In this document: one piece after another, positions 33,832 through 44,110 of the stretch
Layout of the letters: every line of letters begins with the position of its first letter
Numbering within the stretch: position 1 is the stretch's first letter
Assembly (NCBI GenBank): GCA_006176705.1
Contig: QRFJ01000505.1
Span: 434,001 to 498,000, forward strand
Source of the DNA: Cocos nucifera
Taxonomy: Eukaryota > Streptophyta > Magnoliopsida > Arecales > Arecaceae
Direction: 5' to 3'
DNA: 64,000 nt
The notes under the pieces: generated by a model
What the model saw: only the letters and a program-made list of their open reading frames with translations
What the model was told of the DNA's origin: nothing
The model's database searches: none
Position numbers and translations under genes: made by a program

Positions 33832-34709
33832 TGTAGACCCATGATATTGCTGGAATGCTAATCATCCTTGATATCACAAGCACCTCGATACTATATTGTG
33901 GAAGCTCTTGATCTTTAGTACGGACCTAAAGAAACCTATGACATTCTCTATAGATAGCACACCACCGATCCTCCACCTGGATCTGTGATGGGGCACCTCC
34001 CTCCTTGGGCTTGAGGGAGACTTCCCCCTTCTCTAGGGCTTCTTCAAGAACCCTAAGGTGGCAACTCTAGAGAGAAGAGAAGAAGAGAGTTGAGGGACAA
34101 AAGGTCTGTATTCATTCCAACCTTTTTAAAATCTTAATACAACCTATGTATTTATACATAACCATTAGGCCCGACCAAAAAACTACCCGTCTAACCCAAT
34201 ACATGAAAGCACTCACCAAGTCCATGTACACACATGTCTTCCATGCTCTCATCCTCTAGATCTAGATCCAACTCATACATGAATTAGCCCCCTTAAGATC
34301 TCTCAAACTAAGCCTTAAGACCCCTAGGATCATCCCAGACCCTAGCCCAAAATAGACCCTCGCGTAACTCTGCACTGAGCTGGCTTAGTCTCAGCACTGA
34401 GCCAGCTATGTTCAACTCGGTCAACTCATTATGAAACTGAGCCGACCTAGTCCTGGGCCATGCCAGTAGTCCCGAATGTGCAACTCTCTATTTTGCCTAT
34501 GCTTTGAGACTTAGCTGACCCAGTTTTGGACTGAGCCGGCTAACCTGTAGAAATTTTTTTTTCTACAGTCTTGATTCTCTAACTTTGGTTCCTTGCTTCA
34601 CCTTGTATTTTAGGTCTCCGAAGCACCAACCAAGCCCCTAAAATCTTCGAAGCCAACACCCTGACTCCTCCTGTGGCCTCCTAAGGCTTGGGAGCACCAA
34701 AAATCCTCA
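33832..34709 (-). repeat. 5' LTR of element J, with PBS
   Basis: 878 bp. A TATA-like TATAAATA is found near 34149 (minus). The PBS TGGTATCAGAGC lies at 33817-33828, three bases from the LTR end. It matches the 3' LTR with visible substitutions, so the insertion is not very recent. Confidence 0.75.
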
Positions 34710-35240
34710 TATATATGAGACTTACCGATTTGGCTGGAGTGATAAGATGTCCAAGCTAGAGCAAAAGCTTCATATCTTTAACAATGAAGTAGCCTGGCTC
34801 TAGCGGAAACTTGATGATGGCTTCTGAACTGATACAAGTAGGAAGGCCGAGGAGGTCGCCTCCTTAAAGAGGACCATTAGTGAACTATGGGAGTCGATCG
34901 GTGTAGAAAATAATGAGGTGCAGCGGTTGAAGCTCGAGCTGACTTATGAGCGTCAGGCTACCAAGGATGCAGAGATTGAGTTCGAGGTCTTGAGGAGAAG
35001 ACTGCAAGAGTCAAAGGAGAACTACCATCGAGCCAATAGGATGTTCCACGATAGCATGATGAGGTGGAGGGAGCTCGAGGAGGAGATCGATCATTTAAAG
35101 AAATCTTTGGTAATGACCACCAGTCCGAAGTCTGAGGAGTCTGGCCCTTCTTATGATTTCGGTGGCCTTTCTCTTTCTCTCTTTTTTTTGGTGTAATTGA
35201 TCTTGTCGACCTATGTTTTGCATGTAATAAATATATTTTT
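34710..35240 (+). pseudogene. Antisense gene of element C, part 2 (coiled coil and 3' end)
   Basis: The coiled-coil frame cut at 31240 resumes here: the codons before the joint and ETYRFGWSDKMSKLEQKLH after it are in phase once element J and one target copy are removed. The longest open part (34918-35196, 92 codons) reads LKLELTYERQATKDAEIEFE, VLRRRLQESKENYHRANRMF and WRELEEEIDHLKKSL, with hydrophobic residues at heptad spacing, ending SEESGPSYDFGGLSLSLFF and a stop. Two stops near 34800 break it. An AATAAA at about 35227 may be its polyadenylation signal. It is a probable structural coiled-coil end; no enzyme motif is visible. Confidence 0.68.
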
Positions 35241-35454
35241 GTGATGAAATGGTACCTTTTTTGTTATTTTTGTTTCGCAAGAATTTGAAGCTTGCTTGTG
35301 GCTTTACTTTCTTCACTTTATTTTTCATTGCGTTGTCTTCTAATGAGATGCTTGTTGTGGATGCCGAGCTGAGGTTTCTTCTACGAACCAAGATAGGGTT
35401 CCACTTTTCGTATTTGACATAGTTAGATTGTCGTAGAAATAACACGTGTAAGGA

Positions 35455-36135
35455 TTGTTGGCAGGACTTCTCCTTTTCTCTTGTCTTTGGTCAATGAGGT
35501 CTTGACTTTTGCTTATGTTAGGATGATGTTTTACTTCTATTCCTAATGTGGCTTTTGAGGGCACATTAGGGTCATTGGTAGGGCCTCTCCCCTCATCTCA
35601 TCTTAGTTTAATGAGGCCTTTGACTTTGCTTATGTTAGGATGAGGTTTTCCTCCTGTTCCTATCATGGCTTGTGGGGGCACATTTGGGCCATTGATAGGA
35701 CCTCTCTCCCCATCCCATCCTAAATCAATGAGGCCTTTGACTTTGCTCATGTTAGGATGAGGTCTTCCTGTTCCTAATATGGCTGTAGGGGCACATTAGG
35801 GCAGTTGTCAAGGCCTCTCCCCTCCTCTCATCTTAAGTTAACAAGGCCTTCGACTTTGCTCATGCTAGGATGAGATTCTCCTTCTATTCCTAACATAATT
35901 GTAGGGACATATTAGGACCGTTGTCAGGGCCTCTCTCCTCATCTCATCTTAAGTTATCAAGGTCCTCGACTTTGCTCATATTAGGATGGGGTCCTCCTCC
36001 TGTTCCTAATATGGTTGTAGGGGCACATTAGTGCTATTGTCAGGGCTTCTCTCCTCCTCTCATCTTAAGTTAACGAGGCCTTCGACTTTGCTCATGTTAG
36101 GATAAGGTCCTCCTCCTATTCCTAAAATGGATGCG
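35455..36135 (-). repeat. 116-bp tandem array of element C
   Basis: The GTTAGGATGAGG-like marker occurs at 35517, 35634, 35751, 35864, 35980 and 36096 (steps 117, 117, 113, 116, 116). The unit is the complement of the 2080-3200 unit of element A. It lies just past the integrase end, between pol and the antisense gene. Confidence 0.9.
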
Positions 36136-36169
36136 CTTGTCGTATGGTCAAGTTCGAGCTGTAACTCTC

Positions 36170-37600
36170 CATTATTATAGATGTACAATAAAAATTAGGA
36201 TGTTAATGTAGGGGAATTTCATTGCAACCAAATCATTGGTAATGCATCCGTAGGTTTTATGAATTCCATGGTCGGGATAGATCTACTCCTCCCAGCTCCT
36301 TCAAATATTATGTCCCTGGTCGAATGATTTTTTTGACTTTGTAAGGACCTTTCGTGTTTAGGGTGAGCTTCCCTTGATTTTGAGTTTGTAAAATGGCTGC
36401 TCGTCAAAGTACCAAGTCTCCCACTTTGAATATTTTGTCTTTGACTCTAGAGTTATAGTAGCGGGCCACTCTTCATCTATAAGCTATCATCCGAACTTAG
36501 GCTTCTTCTCATTTTTCCTCCAATAGATCGAGGTTAGCCCTGAGGTCCTATGAGTCATGCTACTCATTGAATGCCATGACTCGTGCTGATGGAAGTTTGA
36601 GTTCTATTGGGATGACCGCTTCTGTTCCAAAAACTAAGGCAAATGAAGTCTCCCCAGTTGGCAATCTTTGGATAGTTCGGTATGCCTAGAGCATGTGATA
36701 GAGTTCATCCACCCAGGTTCCCTTTGCTCTTTCAAGTCTTACTTTGATACCTTACAGTAGGGTTCTATTTGTTACGTCGGCTTCACCATTTGCTTGTGGA
36801 TGGACAACTAATGTAAAATGGTGAGAGATGTTCAAATCTTCAAAAAATTCGACGAATCTTGGTCTGACAAATTATCGCCCATTATTTGTTATGAGGGTTC
36901 GAGGCAAGCCAAATCGCAAACGATCGACTTCCAGACGAAGCCTTGCACTTTTGCTTCAGTGATTTTTGCTAGAGGTTCAGCCTCGACCCACTTTGTGAAA
37001 TAGTCTATTGCCACCAAGAAGAACTTATGCTATCTAGATGCCATGAGAAAAGGTTTGAGTATGTCCATCCTCCATGAGCAAACGGCCATAGGGTGCTCAT
37101 GGGTGTAAGTTCGGAAGCCGACTGTCTTTGAATATTTGTATTTCTCTGACAGCGATCACATTTCTTGACATACTTTATAGAATCATGGTACAAGATCGGC
37201 CAATAGTAACCCTACCGAAGTAGTCTGTGCGATAAGAATCTGCCCCCCACATGACTTTCGTAGATTCCTTCATGCACATACCACAAGGCAAAGTCAGCTT
37301 AGGAAGGCCTGAGACATCTCAAGAGTGGTAGGGAATATGACCTTTTATACAGCTTGCCTTCATACAGAACATACTAAGAGGCTTGATTTTTGAGTTTTCA
37401 AGCTTCTTTTAGGTCATAAGGAAGAACTCCATCCCTGAGATTAGCAATCATTGGGTCAATCCAACATGGCTCATGATCAACTTGCATCATAGACTGTCAC
37501 TCTTTCGAACTTGGGTATTTTAGAATCTCAAAAAATACTTCCTTGGGTAGTTCGGTTGGTGCTAAGATGTCCAATTTAGAGAGAAGGTCTGCTCTTGTAT
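36170..37600 (-). pseudogene. Element C: integrase, decayed
   Basis: The N-terminal part reads VTYLKDG near 37460, then SHRLLR and YHDSIKYVKKCDRCQRN (37193-37140), which hold the HHCC zinc site. A frameshift follows. The core resumes near 36920 with FGLPRTLITNNGR, where the second catalytic Asp is Asn, and HPQANGEADVTNRTLL, where the Glu exactly 36 residues later is Asp. WVDELYHML, LPTGETSFALVFGTEAVIPI, RVKDKIFKVGDLVL and a KGPYKVKKI stretch form the C-terminal region. Stops recur at CAG or CGA type positions. It cannot be active. Confidence 0.83.
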
Positions 37601-38095
37601 TTTCTGTCCTTGAAATCTATTGGAAGCTAAAATTATTGAAGGATGGGATTAAGTTCTTCACCTTTTTAAGATATTTTATCATGCTTTCCTCCCAGGCTTC
37701 ATAACCATCACTAACCTGTCCAACCACTAATTGAAAATCACTATAGACTTGGAGCCGATCTGCTTTCAACTCTTTAGCTATCTTTAACCCTGCGATCAGA
37801 GCTTCATATTTAGCTCCATTATTAGTTGCAAGAAATTCAAAGCGCAAAGCATATTCAATGATGACTCTCTCTGGGTTAACCAAGATCAGCCCTGCGCATG
37901 CACTAAAAGCATTGGATGAGCCATCCACATATAGGGCCCAAAAATTTTTAGGAAGGTTGGCTCTCTCTTCAGGGGAGCCTGGCTGTAAACATTGAATACT
38001 GATTTCATTCTGTTCAAGCTCAGCTTCATCTAGAATGGTGCATTCCACTATAAAATCTACTAATATCTAAACTTTGATTGATGGCCAAGACTGAA
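37601..38095 (-). pseudogene. Element C: archaeal-type RNase H
   Basis: A 143-codon stretch (38048-37617) contains LEQNEISIQCLQPGSPEERA, then ALYVDGSSNAFSACAGLILV, EYALRFEFLATNNGAKYEAL and LQVYSDFQLVVGQVSDGYEA. It matches the aRNH of element A. The catalytic Glu of the NNxAEYEAL motif is Lys here (GAKYEAL), while the Asp residues in YVDGSS and YSDFQ remain. The fourth acidic position lies beyond the stop at 37617. The domain lies, as usual in Tat elements, between RNase H and integrase. Confidence 0.85.
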
Positions 38096-38490
38096 AGTTG
38101 ATATCAAATTTTGTAAGTTCGATTGCCCATTTTGTGATTCCTCCGGAGGCATCCGTTCGATGAAGGACTACTTTAATTGGTTGATTAGTGAGGAGAGTTA
38201 CGGTATACTCCTAGAAATAAGGTCGGAGCCTCCAGGCTGCAATCAGTAGAGCATAAGTTAGTTTTTCTAACTTAGTATACCTAGTCTCGGCGTTCCTGAT
38301 GACCCAACTTATGTAGTAGATCGATCGTTGTACTTTCGCATCTTCTTTGACTAGGACTACCGTAAGGGCCACTGGGGAGACTGTCAGGTACAAAAATAAT
38401 TCCTCTCTGAGTTCGAGCTTTGCTAATAGGGAAGGTGAGCAGAGGTAGTCATTGAGCTTTTTAAAGGCTTGTTGACATTTGGTGGTCCAG
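38096..38490 (-). pseudogene. Element C: polyprotein RNase H
   Basis: LYLTVSPVALTVVLVKEDAK, YYISWVIRNAETRYTKLEKL and YALLIAAWRLRPYF (38393-38211) are the start of the gypsy RNase H that follows RT. The AETRYTKLEKL segment carries the conserved Glu. A stop after RPYF (near 38214) and others before the aRNH break it. The linker up to the aRNH at 38048 is decayed. Confidence 0.8.
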
Positions 38491-39440
38491 CAGAAGTTTT
38501 TTGGCTATTTTAGGACCTGAAAGAAGGGCATGTATCGCTCGACCAACCTCGAGATGAAGCAATTTAGAGCTGCCACCTTTGTAATTAGGCATTGAACTTC
38601 TTTGATTGATTTTGGAGCAGTCATCTCTTGAATGGCCCAAATCTTTTTCGAATTTGATTCAATTCTGCGCCTCGACACCATGAATCCCAAGAACTTTCCC
38701 GAAGCTATGCCGAAGGTGCACTTGGTTCGATTCAGCTTCATCTTATACCTCCTAAGGGTGCTAAAGGTCTCTTCAAGAATGGCAATGTAATTTATTGAAG
38801 CTCGGCTCTTGACATGCATGTTGTCTACATATACCTCCATGTTGCGGTCGTTCTGCTTCATGAAGATTTTTTTGATCAGAGGCTGGTATGTTGCTTCTAC
38901 ATTTTTGAATCAAAAAGACATAACCCTATAATAGTAAAGACCATGATTTGTTATAAAAGTGGTTTTCTCCTCATCTTTTAGTGCCATCTAGATTTGATTA
39001 TAGCTAGAGAAGGCATCCATAAAAGAGAGGAGCTCGTCACTCAAGGTTGCATCCACCAGCTGATCTATTCTAGGCAAGGGGTAGCTATCTTTTGGGCAAG
39101 CTTTGCTCAACTTTTTGAAGTCAATGCACATTCTCCACTTGCCATTTTTCTTTTTAACGAGCAGGACATTGGAAACCCAGTTCAGTTGTTGACTTCTTGG
39201 ATGAATTCAGTCTTGAGGAGCTTGTCAACTTCCTCTGCAATTGCTTCTACCTCTCTAGAGCATGGCTGTGCATCTTCTCTTTCACTGGCCGATGTTTAGG
39301 ATCAATAGCCAAATGATGTTCCATGACCTCCGCATCTATTTCGGGCCTATCGTCGGGGACCCAAGCAAAAATATTCGCATTCCTCCATAGAAATTCGATA
39401 AGCTGCTCTCATATTTCATCTGCTAGATTGGAGCCGATCT
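38491..39440 (-). pseudogene. Element C: reverse transcriptase, decayed
   Basis: The N-terminus reads DDRPEIDAEVMEHHLAIDPK near 39350, then, after shifts, SFMDAFSSYNQIWMALKDEE (about 39030) and FITNHGLYYYRVMSF. The palm reads MEVYVDNMHVKSRASINY: the YVDD box is YVDN, so the second metal-binding Asp is lost. KMKLNRTKCTFGIASGKFLG, FMVSRRRIESNSKKIWAIQE and VAALNCFISRLVERYMPFFQ follow (38861-38505). In living elements this enzyme copies the RNA into DNA. The first Asp (FMDAF) is intact, but YVDN plus frameshifts mean loss of function. Confidence 0.85.
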
Positions 39441-40065
39441 ACATCATGTGCTCCGCATTCTCGTCATTCAGTGGGATAGAAATAAGGTCTTCCAAAGGCT
39501 CATCCTGCTCTTTCATTAGATCATCATGGATATCCAACCCATCAACTGGACAAGGATCTAGTCGCTCACCCCTCTGCAAGGCAATTGAATAGCAATGCCT
39601 CGCTAGGGCTTGATCTCCTCTGACTTCTCCAATCCCATAGCTTATTGGAAACTTCATTTTCAAGTAATATGTCAACACTATTGTCCGAACTGCGTTTAGG
39701 CGAGGTCGGCCGAGGATTGTGTTGTAAGCGAATGGTGCTTTTACTATCAAAAAATTCACTCATGTCCTGGACCATCTTGGACATTACCCTGTAGCCACAA
39801 CCAAAGTTACTATACCTTCACTGGCACTGCATCACCAGTAAAGCCTACCAATGAGGAGTTTATTGGTTCAAGTTGACTGTTAGGTATAGACATTTTGGAG
39901 AAAGCATCAAAAAATAAAACATTGATCGAACTTTTATTATGAACAAGGACACGGCGTACATCATAGTCTATAATATTTAAAGCAATTACAACAACGTCGT
40001 TATGTAGGCACTGAACTCCCTATACATCTGCTTTAATGAAGGCTATGGGTTCTTTAGTCTTCTAT
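39441..40065 (-). pseudogene. Element C: aspartic protease, active site lost
   Basis: From about 40015 the minus strand reads HNDVVVIALNIIDYDVRRVL, then VHNKSSINVLFFDAFSKMSI. In this lineage the second stretch is normally VDNGSS, so the catalytic Asp is His and the Gly is Lys. A frameshift near 39810 follows. The flap and C-terminal part resume as MNFLIVKAPFAYNTILGRPR, LNAVRTIVLTYYLKMKFPI and EVRGDQALARHCYSIAL (39759-39590), then an acidic linker toward RT. Protease would cut the Gag-Pol polyprotein; this one could not. Confidence 0.82.
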
Positions 40066-40109
40066 CTCTTTACTGATCCTTCAGATCCGCTAGCCTTCTC
40101 TTGCCGAAG

Positions 40110-41650
40110 TCCTTCAGAGATAGTATTGATGATGTCGAGAGGTGGCCGATCTTCCTATTGCTCCTCCCTCCTTGGCGGTTCTAGCTGCAGCAGTGCCCTT
40201 GGTCGATCCTCTCTCCCTTCGGGCTGACATTGCAGAAATCGACCAGGCCAACCTCGCCTGATGAGCTCCTTGATCTTGTCTTTGAGCAGAATACATTCTT
40301 CTATATTATGACCATGGTCATGATGATAGAGATAGTACATGTTAGGATTGCACTTGTCAGGATGAGTGCGCATCCTCTTTGATCTTGATAGTTGCTCCTT
40401 GATCTCCATCAGTACTTATATTTTCGGAGCATTGAGTGGGACATAGTTGTGGAATCTTCTAGGGGGAACCTCTTCACGTTCTTCTGTTAGAGCTTCTTTG
40501 ATGACAAGCTCGAGGAGGAGTTTGGGCTCGCTTATGCTCGGGAGGAGTTTGGGAGTGTGGTCAAACTTCATTCAACTTTTCTTCAACTATGGGCTTGCTA
40601 GATTCATCCGCCTGCTGCTCTCCTACGACTTCCTCATCCTTCAACTCGGGCATATCCTTCTGCTCGAGCTAATAGATCAGCAAAATCACAATGGTACTTC
40701 TTCTTTAGGGAGAACAACAGATCATTATTTTGAAGGCTGTCCTTCAGCATGGCCATGGCAATGGATTGGTCTAGATTTTGAATCTTAAGGGCAGCAGCAT
40801 TGAAGCAGTTGGCATAAGTCCGAATGGATTCTTTCTCTTTCTATTTGATGTTGATGAGAGGGTCCGAACCTTGCCTGGGATGTGAGCTACTGACGAAATG
40901 AGCCGTAAACTAATGGCTTATCTGGTCGAAGGAAAAGATCATACCCAACTTCAGTATCGAGTATCAGTTTCTTACTGCTTCATTCAGAGTAGATGAAAAG
41001 GCTCGGCATAAGATGGCATCTGATGCACCATGGAGCAGCATCATGGTTTGGAAGGCCTTCAGATGGTCGATCAGATCAGTGGTCCCATCGTAGCTCTCGA
41101 ATTGAGGGAGCTTGAAGTTCGACGAGATCGATTCCTGCATGATTTGATGAGAGAAAGGAGGGTCGGTGCAGATATCATTACTGTAAGAGAAAGGAGCATG
41201 GTGGAGTTCCTTAATCCGTCGATTTATTTCTCACAGCTTTTGGTTCAGGAGATCTTTGTGGTCGTGGATCTCCAATATTTTCTGGTTGAACGGGGGCAGA
41301 GTCCCTCCAGGGGTAGAGTCATGGTTAGAACAGGGGCTCCCTACCCTCTGCTTTTCTTTCTCGGAGGTGATCGACTGACTCACCCAAGTCGGACATCCCT
41401 AGACTAGGTCCTGGGGTTTCGAAGAAGCCTACTCTAGTTGAGCCGATAGTAGAGGTCGCTGTTGCTGCCTGGCTTGCACTGCTTCAGTGAAGCCTCTAAC
41501 CTACTGAACCAGTAGGTTAAATTGCTCTGCATCCATCATTGCCATCGGTGGAACTTGAGACATCGGGGTTGAGATGAGGGTGGGCAAATTTGGATGAGAT
41601 CTGGCCATAGAGGCAGTTGATCGTTGGGTGGAAGCCTTTCTAGCAGGCAT
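40110..41650 (-). pseudogene. Element C: gag, decayed
   Basis: The start at 41650 reads MPARKASTQRSTASMARSHP, matching gag N-termini in E, F and I. The capsid middle (about 41150-40650) is readable only in pieces across shifts. A clear C-terminal stretch (40409-40155) reads MEIKEQLSRSKRMRTHPDKC, then YYLYHHDHGHNIEECILLKD and KIKELIRRGWPGRFLQCQPE. The HHDHGH...EEC segment is the zinc-knuckle remnant of Tat gag, with its first Cys changed to Tyr. A second partial copy of the gag start lies upstream at 42069, created by the 419-bp duplication. Confidence 0.8.
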
Positions 41651-42319
41651 CCTCATGAGATCGACTGGAGAAGAACTTTGAGGGGGCAGGAGAGAGATCT
41701 CTACTGAGCACTCCTTTAAGAATAAGAGAATCTTAAGAGAAATAGGACCCTTCCTCTAGCGCCAATTCCATTGGTGCAAAATCTGATTGTCATCAGAATT
41801 GAGGCTGGAGTCGAAGAAGATGTGGTCACCATCAGTGACCTGCAAAATAAGTCGCGTCTGGAATCGAGAGTGGTGGCTCCGACAAGATCCTCCAACAAGA
41901 TCTCCAACAAGCCTCTAACCTACTGAACCAGTAGGTTAAATTGCTCTGCATCCATCATTGCCATCGGTGGAACTTGAGACATCGGGGTTGAGATGAGGGT
42001 GGACAAATCTAGATGAGATCTGGCCATAGAGGTAGTTGATCGTTGGGTGGAAGCCTTTCTAGCAGGCATCCTCATGAGATCGACTGGAGAAGAAGAACTT
42101 TGAGGGGGCAGGAGAGAGATCTCTACTGAGCACTCCTTTAAGAATAAGAGAATCTTAAGAGAAATAGGACCCTTCCTCTAGCGCCAATTCCATTGGTGCA
42201 AAATCTGATTGTCATCGTAATTGAGGCTGGAGTCGAAGAAGATGTGGTCACCATCAGTGACCTGCAAAATAAGTCGCGTCTGGAATCGAGAGTGGTGGCT
42301 CCGACAAGATCCTCCAACA
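41490..42319 (-). repeat. 419-bp tandem duplication spanning LTR end, PBS and gag start
   Basis: AAGCCTCTAACCTACTGAAC occurs at 41490 and 41909, and the two following blocks agree almost perfectly for about 410 bases. Only a few substitutions and a 3-base GAA insertion differ, so the event is young compared with the element. Each copy holds the last part of the 5' LTR, a PBS and the beginning of gag. The inner joint reads CCTCCAACAAGATCTCCAAC. Confidence 0.9.
42171..42186 (-). other. Primer binding site of element C
   Basis: On the minus strand TGGCGCTAGAGGAAGG begins four bases after the LTR end at 42191. A second identical copy lies near 41752-41767 because of the duplication. The priming tRNA was not identified. 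Confidence 0.65.
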
Positions 42320-43186
42320 GTCAAGTCAGCTCTTTCGACCAATAGAAATGGAGTGCTCAGAGAGATTTTAATAGAGTTTTAAGAAGGGAAGGAGAGCTTA
42401 GAGCCTCAAAAAGAAAGCATATCTGGAGGATCTCTTATATAGGTGGAGCCTGAAACAAACTGATAGTGACCATCATAACTACCCGATAGTGGGCCATTTA
42501 GAGCCACGTGGAGTATGTTTCGGAGGATGGTGTCTATTGTCATGACATGCCAGTCTGTTGGAATTTAATAGTTAAAGTTCGGAGGAGGTAGGTGCTGGTG
42601 GCGAAGAGCTTCAAGTTTCATCAACTCTAGAGAAGTTTGGACTTCTTCAGGATTGCCTGTGTGTAAGTGGGTTTATGCCATGTAGATTGCTGGATCCGCG
42701 TAGGCATGGAGGCTCTTCTAGGCGACTGCATGGAGTTTGAAAGTTCGCTAGATTAATCCTGAAAGAAGTTCACTGGAGGAATTTGGAAGAAGGTCTGTTG
42801 GATGGATTCAGAAGGAGTTCGATTGACAAAAAAATCTGGCTGAGGATGAAGTCCAAAAGGAGTCTAACTGATGGAGGAGTCTGGCTAAAGGGAAAGTTCG
42901 AAAGACTCGCAATCGACAAAGGTCGACTTGAGGAATATCGAAAGGAGCCTGCCTAGGATAGAGAAGTCCGTTTGAAGGAAAAGTTCGAAGGACTTGCGAT
43001 CGGACAAGGTTAGCTGCCTAGGGTGGAGGAGCTTGGCCACCCCCGCCATTCAAGCTCATCAGGGCGAGGTCCAGAAGGATCTTGCAAATTCGATCGAGGG
43101 TCCATCTTGGTCGTCGCTGTCAGATGGAATCATTCAATAATTAGATATCCAGCAGAAGTTCGACAGGAGCAGGTTCGCCCCCAACA
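42191..43186 (-). repeat. 5' LTR of element C
   Basis: 996 bp. On the minus strand it starts TGTTGGGGGCGAACC and ends CACCAATG; the last CA has become TG. TATATAAG (minus) near 42436 is the core promoter. It matches both parts of the 3' LTR, including the diverged 45-bp repeat zone around 42740-42980. Confidence 0.9.
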
Positions 43187-44110
43187 GGTTGTCTATATTC
43201 ATATCTTTCTCTAGCACTTGAGTTCAAAGGTCCATATACATCGTTATGTATAAAACTTAGAACTTTACCAGCTCTTTTATCTTTTTCAGTAAAAGATGAC
43301 TTTGTCATCTTCCTAAGTAGGCAAGACTAATGGGTTGTCAATGATTCACAATCATTAATATCGAGGTTTTCCTCTTAAGCTAATCTATTTATCCTGTTCT
43401 TGTTAACATGACCAAGCCAAAATGCCAAAGGTAGACATCCATGACATAATCTAACTTAGGGTGTTTAATAGATGTGTACATTACACTTAATAAGCTATGG
43501 TAATAAGTATATATGATTTGTTTGTTATCCATGCATTATTGTAACATCATTCATAATGATATCACAATAATTTTGATTTATAAATAAATGATGATCATCT
43601 TTGGTCAAAAGGCCAACAAGGATCTCATTCATCATAAATAATGGATAATTGTGACAGTCACTCTACATGACAATTTTTGAAAACAAGCTTGATAATTTCT
43701 AAAGATAAAACTGAAATAGAATTTCCAACCTAACATTTAGAAATTTCTCATTATTTTCAAACTTTCTACTTATCTAAAGTCCTTGCAATAAATTGCATAA
43801 GACTACCAATATCTAATACCCAAGAAGTAGAAATTCAAATAGAGAAATAATAGGATGTTATCATATAACATCCTTGATGAGCAAATTTTTGCTCCCTTCT
43901 CTTGTTCAGACTGTAGGGGTCAAAGGAAGAAAGATATTTAGAACAATAGTTCTTCATATGGCCCTGCTTCTGACAGTAGAAGCACTATGCTTGATTTAAG
44001 TTAACTTTAGATATTTTGTTTTGACTATGCTTGGTAGCCCCAGCACGAACTCTTTTCGTGCTGCTGAACTAAATTCAACTTTCGATACTGATTATCAAAG
44101 TTGGGTCTTA
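43187..44110 (-). pseudogene. Element B: gag zinc knuckle, protease trace and integrase N-terminal half
   Basis: The minus strand near 43990 reads CFYCQKQGHMKNYC, an intact CX2CX4HX4C zinc knuckle of copia gag. Further on comes a WVLDIGSLMQFIARTL stretch resembling the protease start (WVLDTG; the Gly is kept, the Thr is Ile). Then KRAGKVLSFIHNDVYGPLNS and SARERYEYRQ (43285-43195) give the integrase core with its first Asp. The frame is cut at 43191 by element C and continues at 25480. Sequence between zinc knuckle and integrase is shorter than normal, so parts are deleted. Confidence 0.78.

Larger units (their letters stand above)
31241..34709 (-). mobile_element. Element J: small copia-like element without pol, in the antisense gene
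   Basis: Two direct repeats (31290-32171, 882 bp; 33832-34709, 878 bp) start TGTAGACCC and end AATCCTCA on the plus strand. Between them lie 1660 bases with no recognisable gag or pol. TGGTATCAGAGC (minus, 33817-33828) beside the right LTR is a tRNA-iMet type PBS, and GATGGAGATTG beside the left LTR is a purine tract, so the orientation is minus. ATATA (31236-31240 and 34711-34715) is a possible target duplication. Left of the 3' LTR are about 50 further bases (31241-31289) that repeat the PBS region. It would need enzymes from another element. Confidence 0.7.
25481..43186 (-). mobile_element. Element C: 17.7-kb Tat gypsy element nested in copia B
   Basis: The edges are GGTTG|TGTTGG on the left and CCAACA|GGTTG on the right, a perfect 5-bp target duplication (25476-25480 and 43187-43191). 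Reading right to left: 5' LTR, PBS, gag, protease, RT, RNase H, aRNH, integrase, 116-bp array, a gene on the opposite strand, purine tract and 3' LTR. After subtraction of the insertion in the 3' LTR, the two LTRs measure 998 and 996 bp. Two later insertions (26363-27903 and 31241-34709) and a 419-bp duplication inflate its size; the original was about 12 kb. Confidence 0.93.

Noticed and set aside
28380..35240. An ordinary host gene with introns
   Set aside because: It lies inside a retroelement bounded by target duplications, and its N-terminal domain is of a retroelement-associated family; element A keeps a remnant at the same place.
38994..39592. Plus-strand frames of 101 and 89 codons
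   Set aside because: They overlap the RT and protease linker of element C, which read sensibly on the minus strand.
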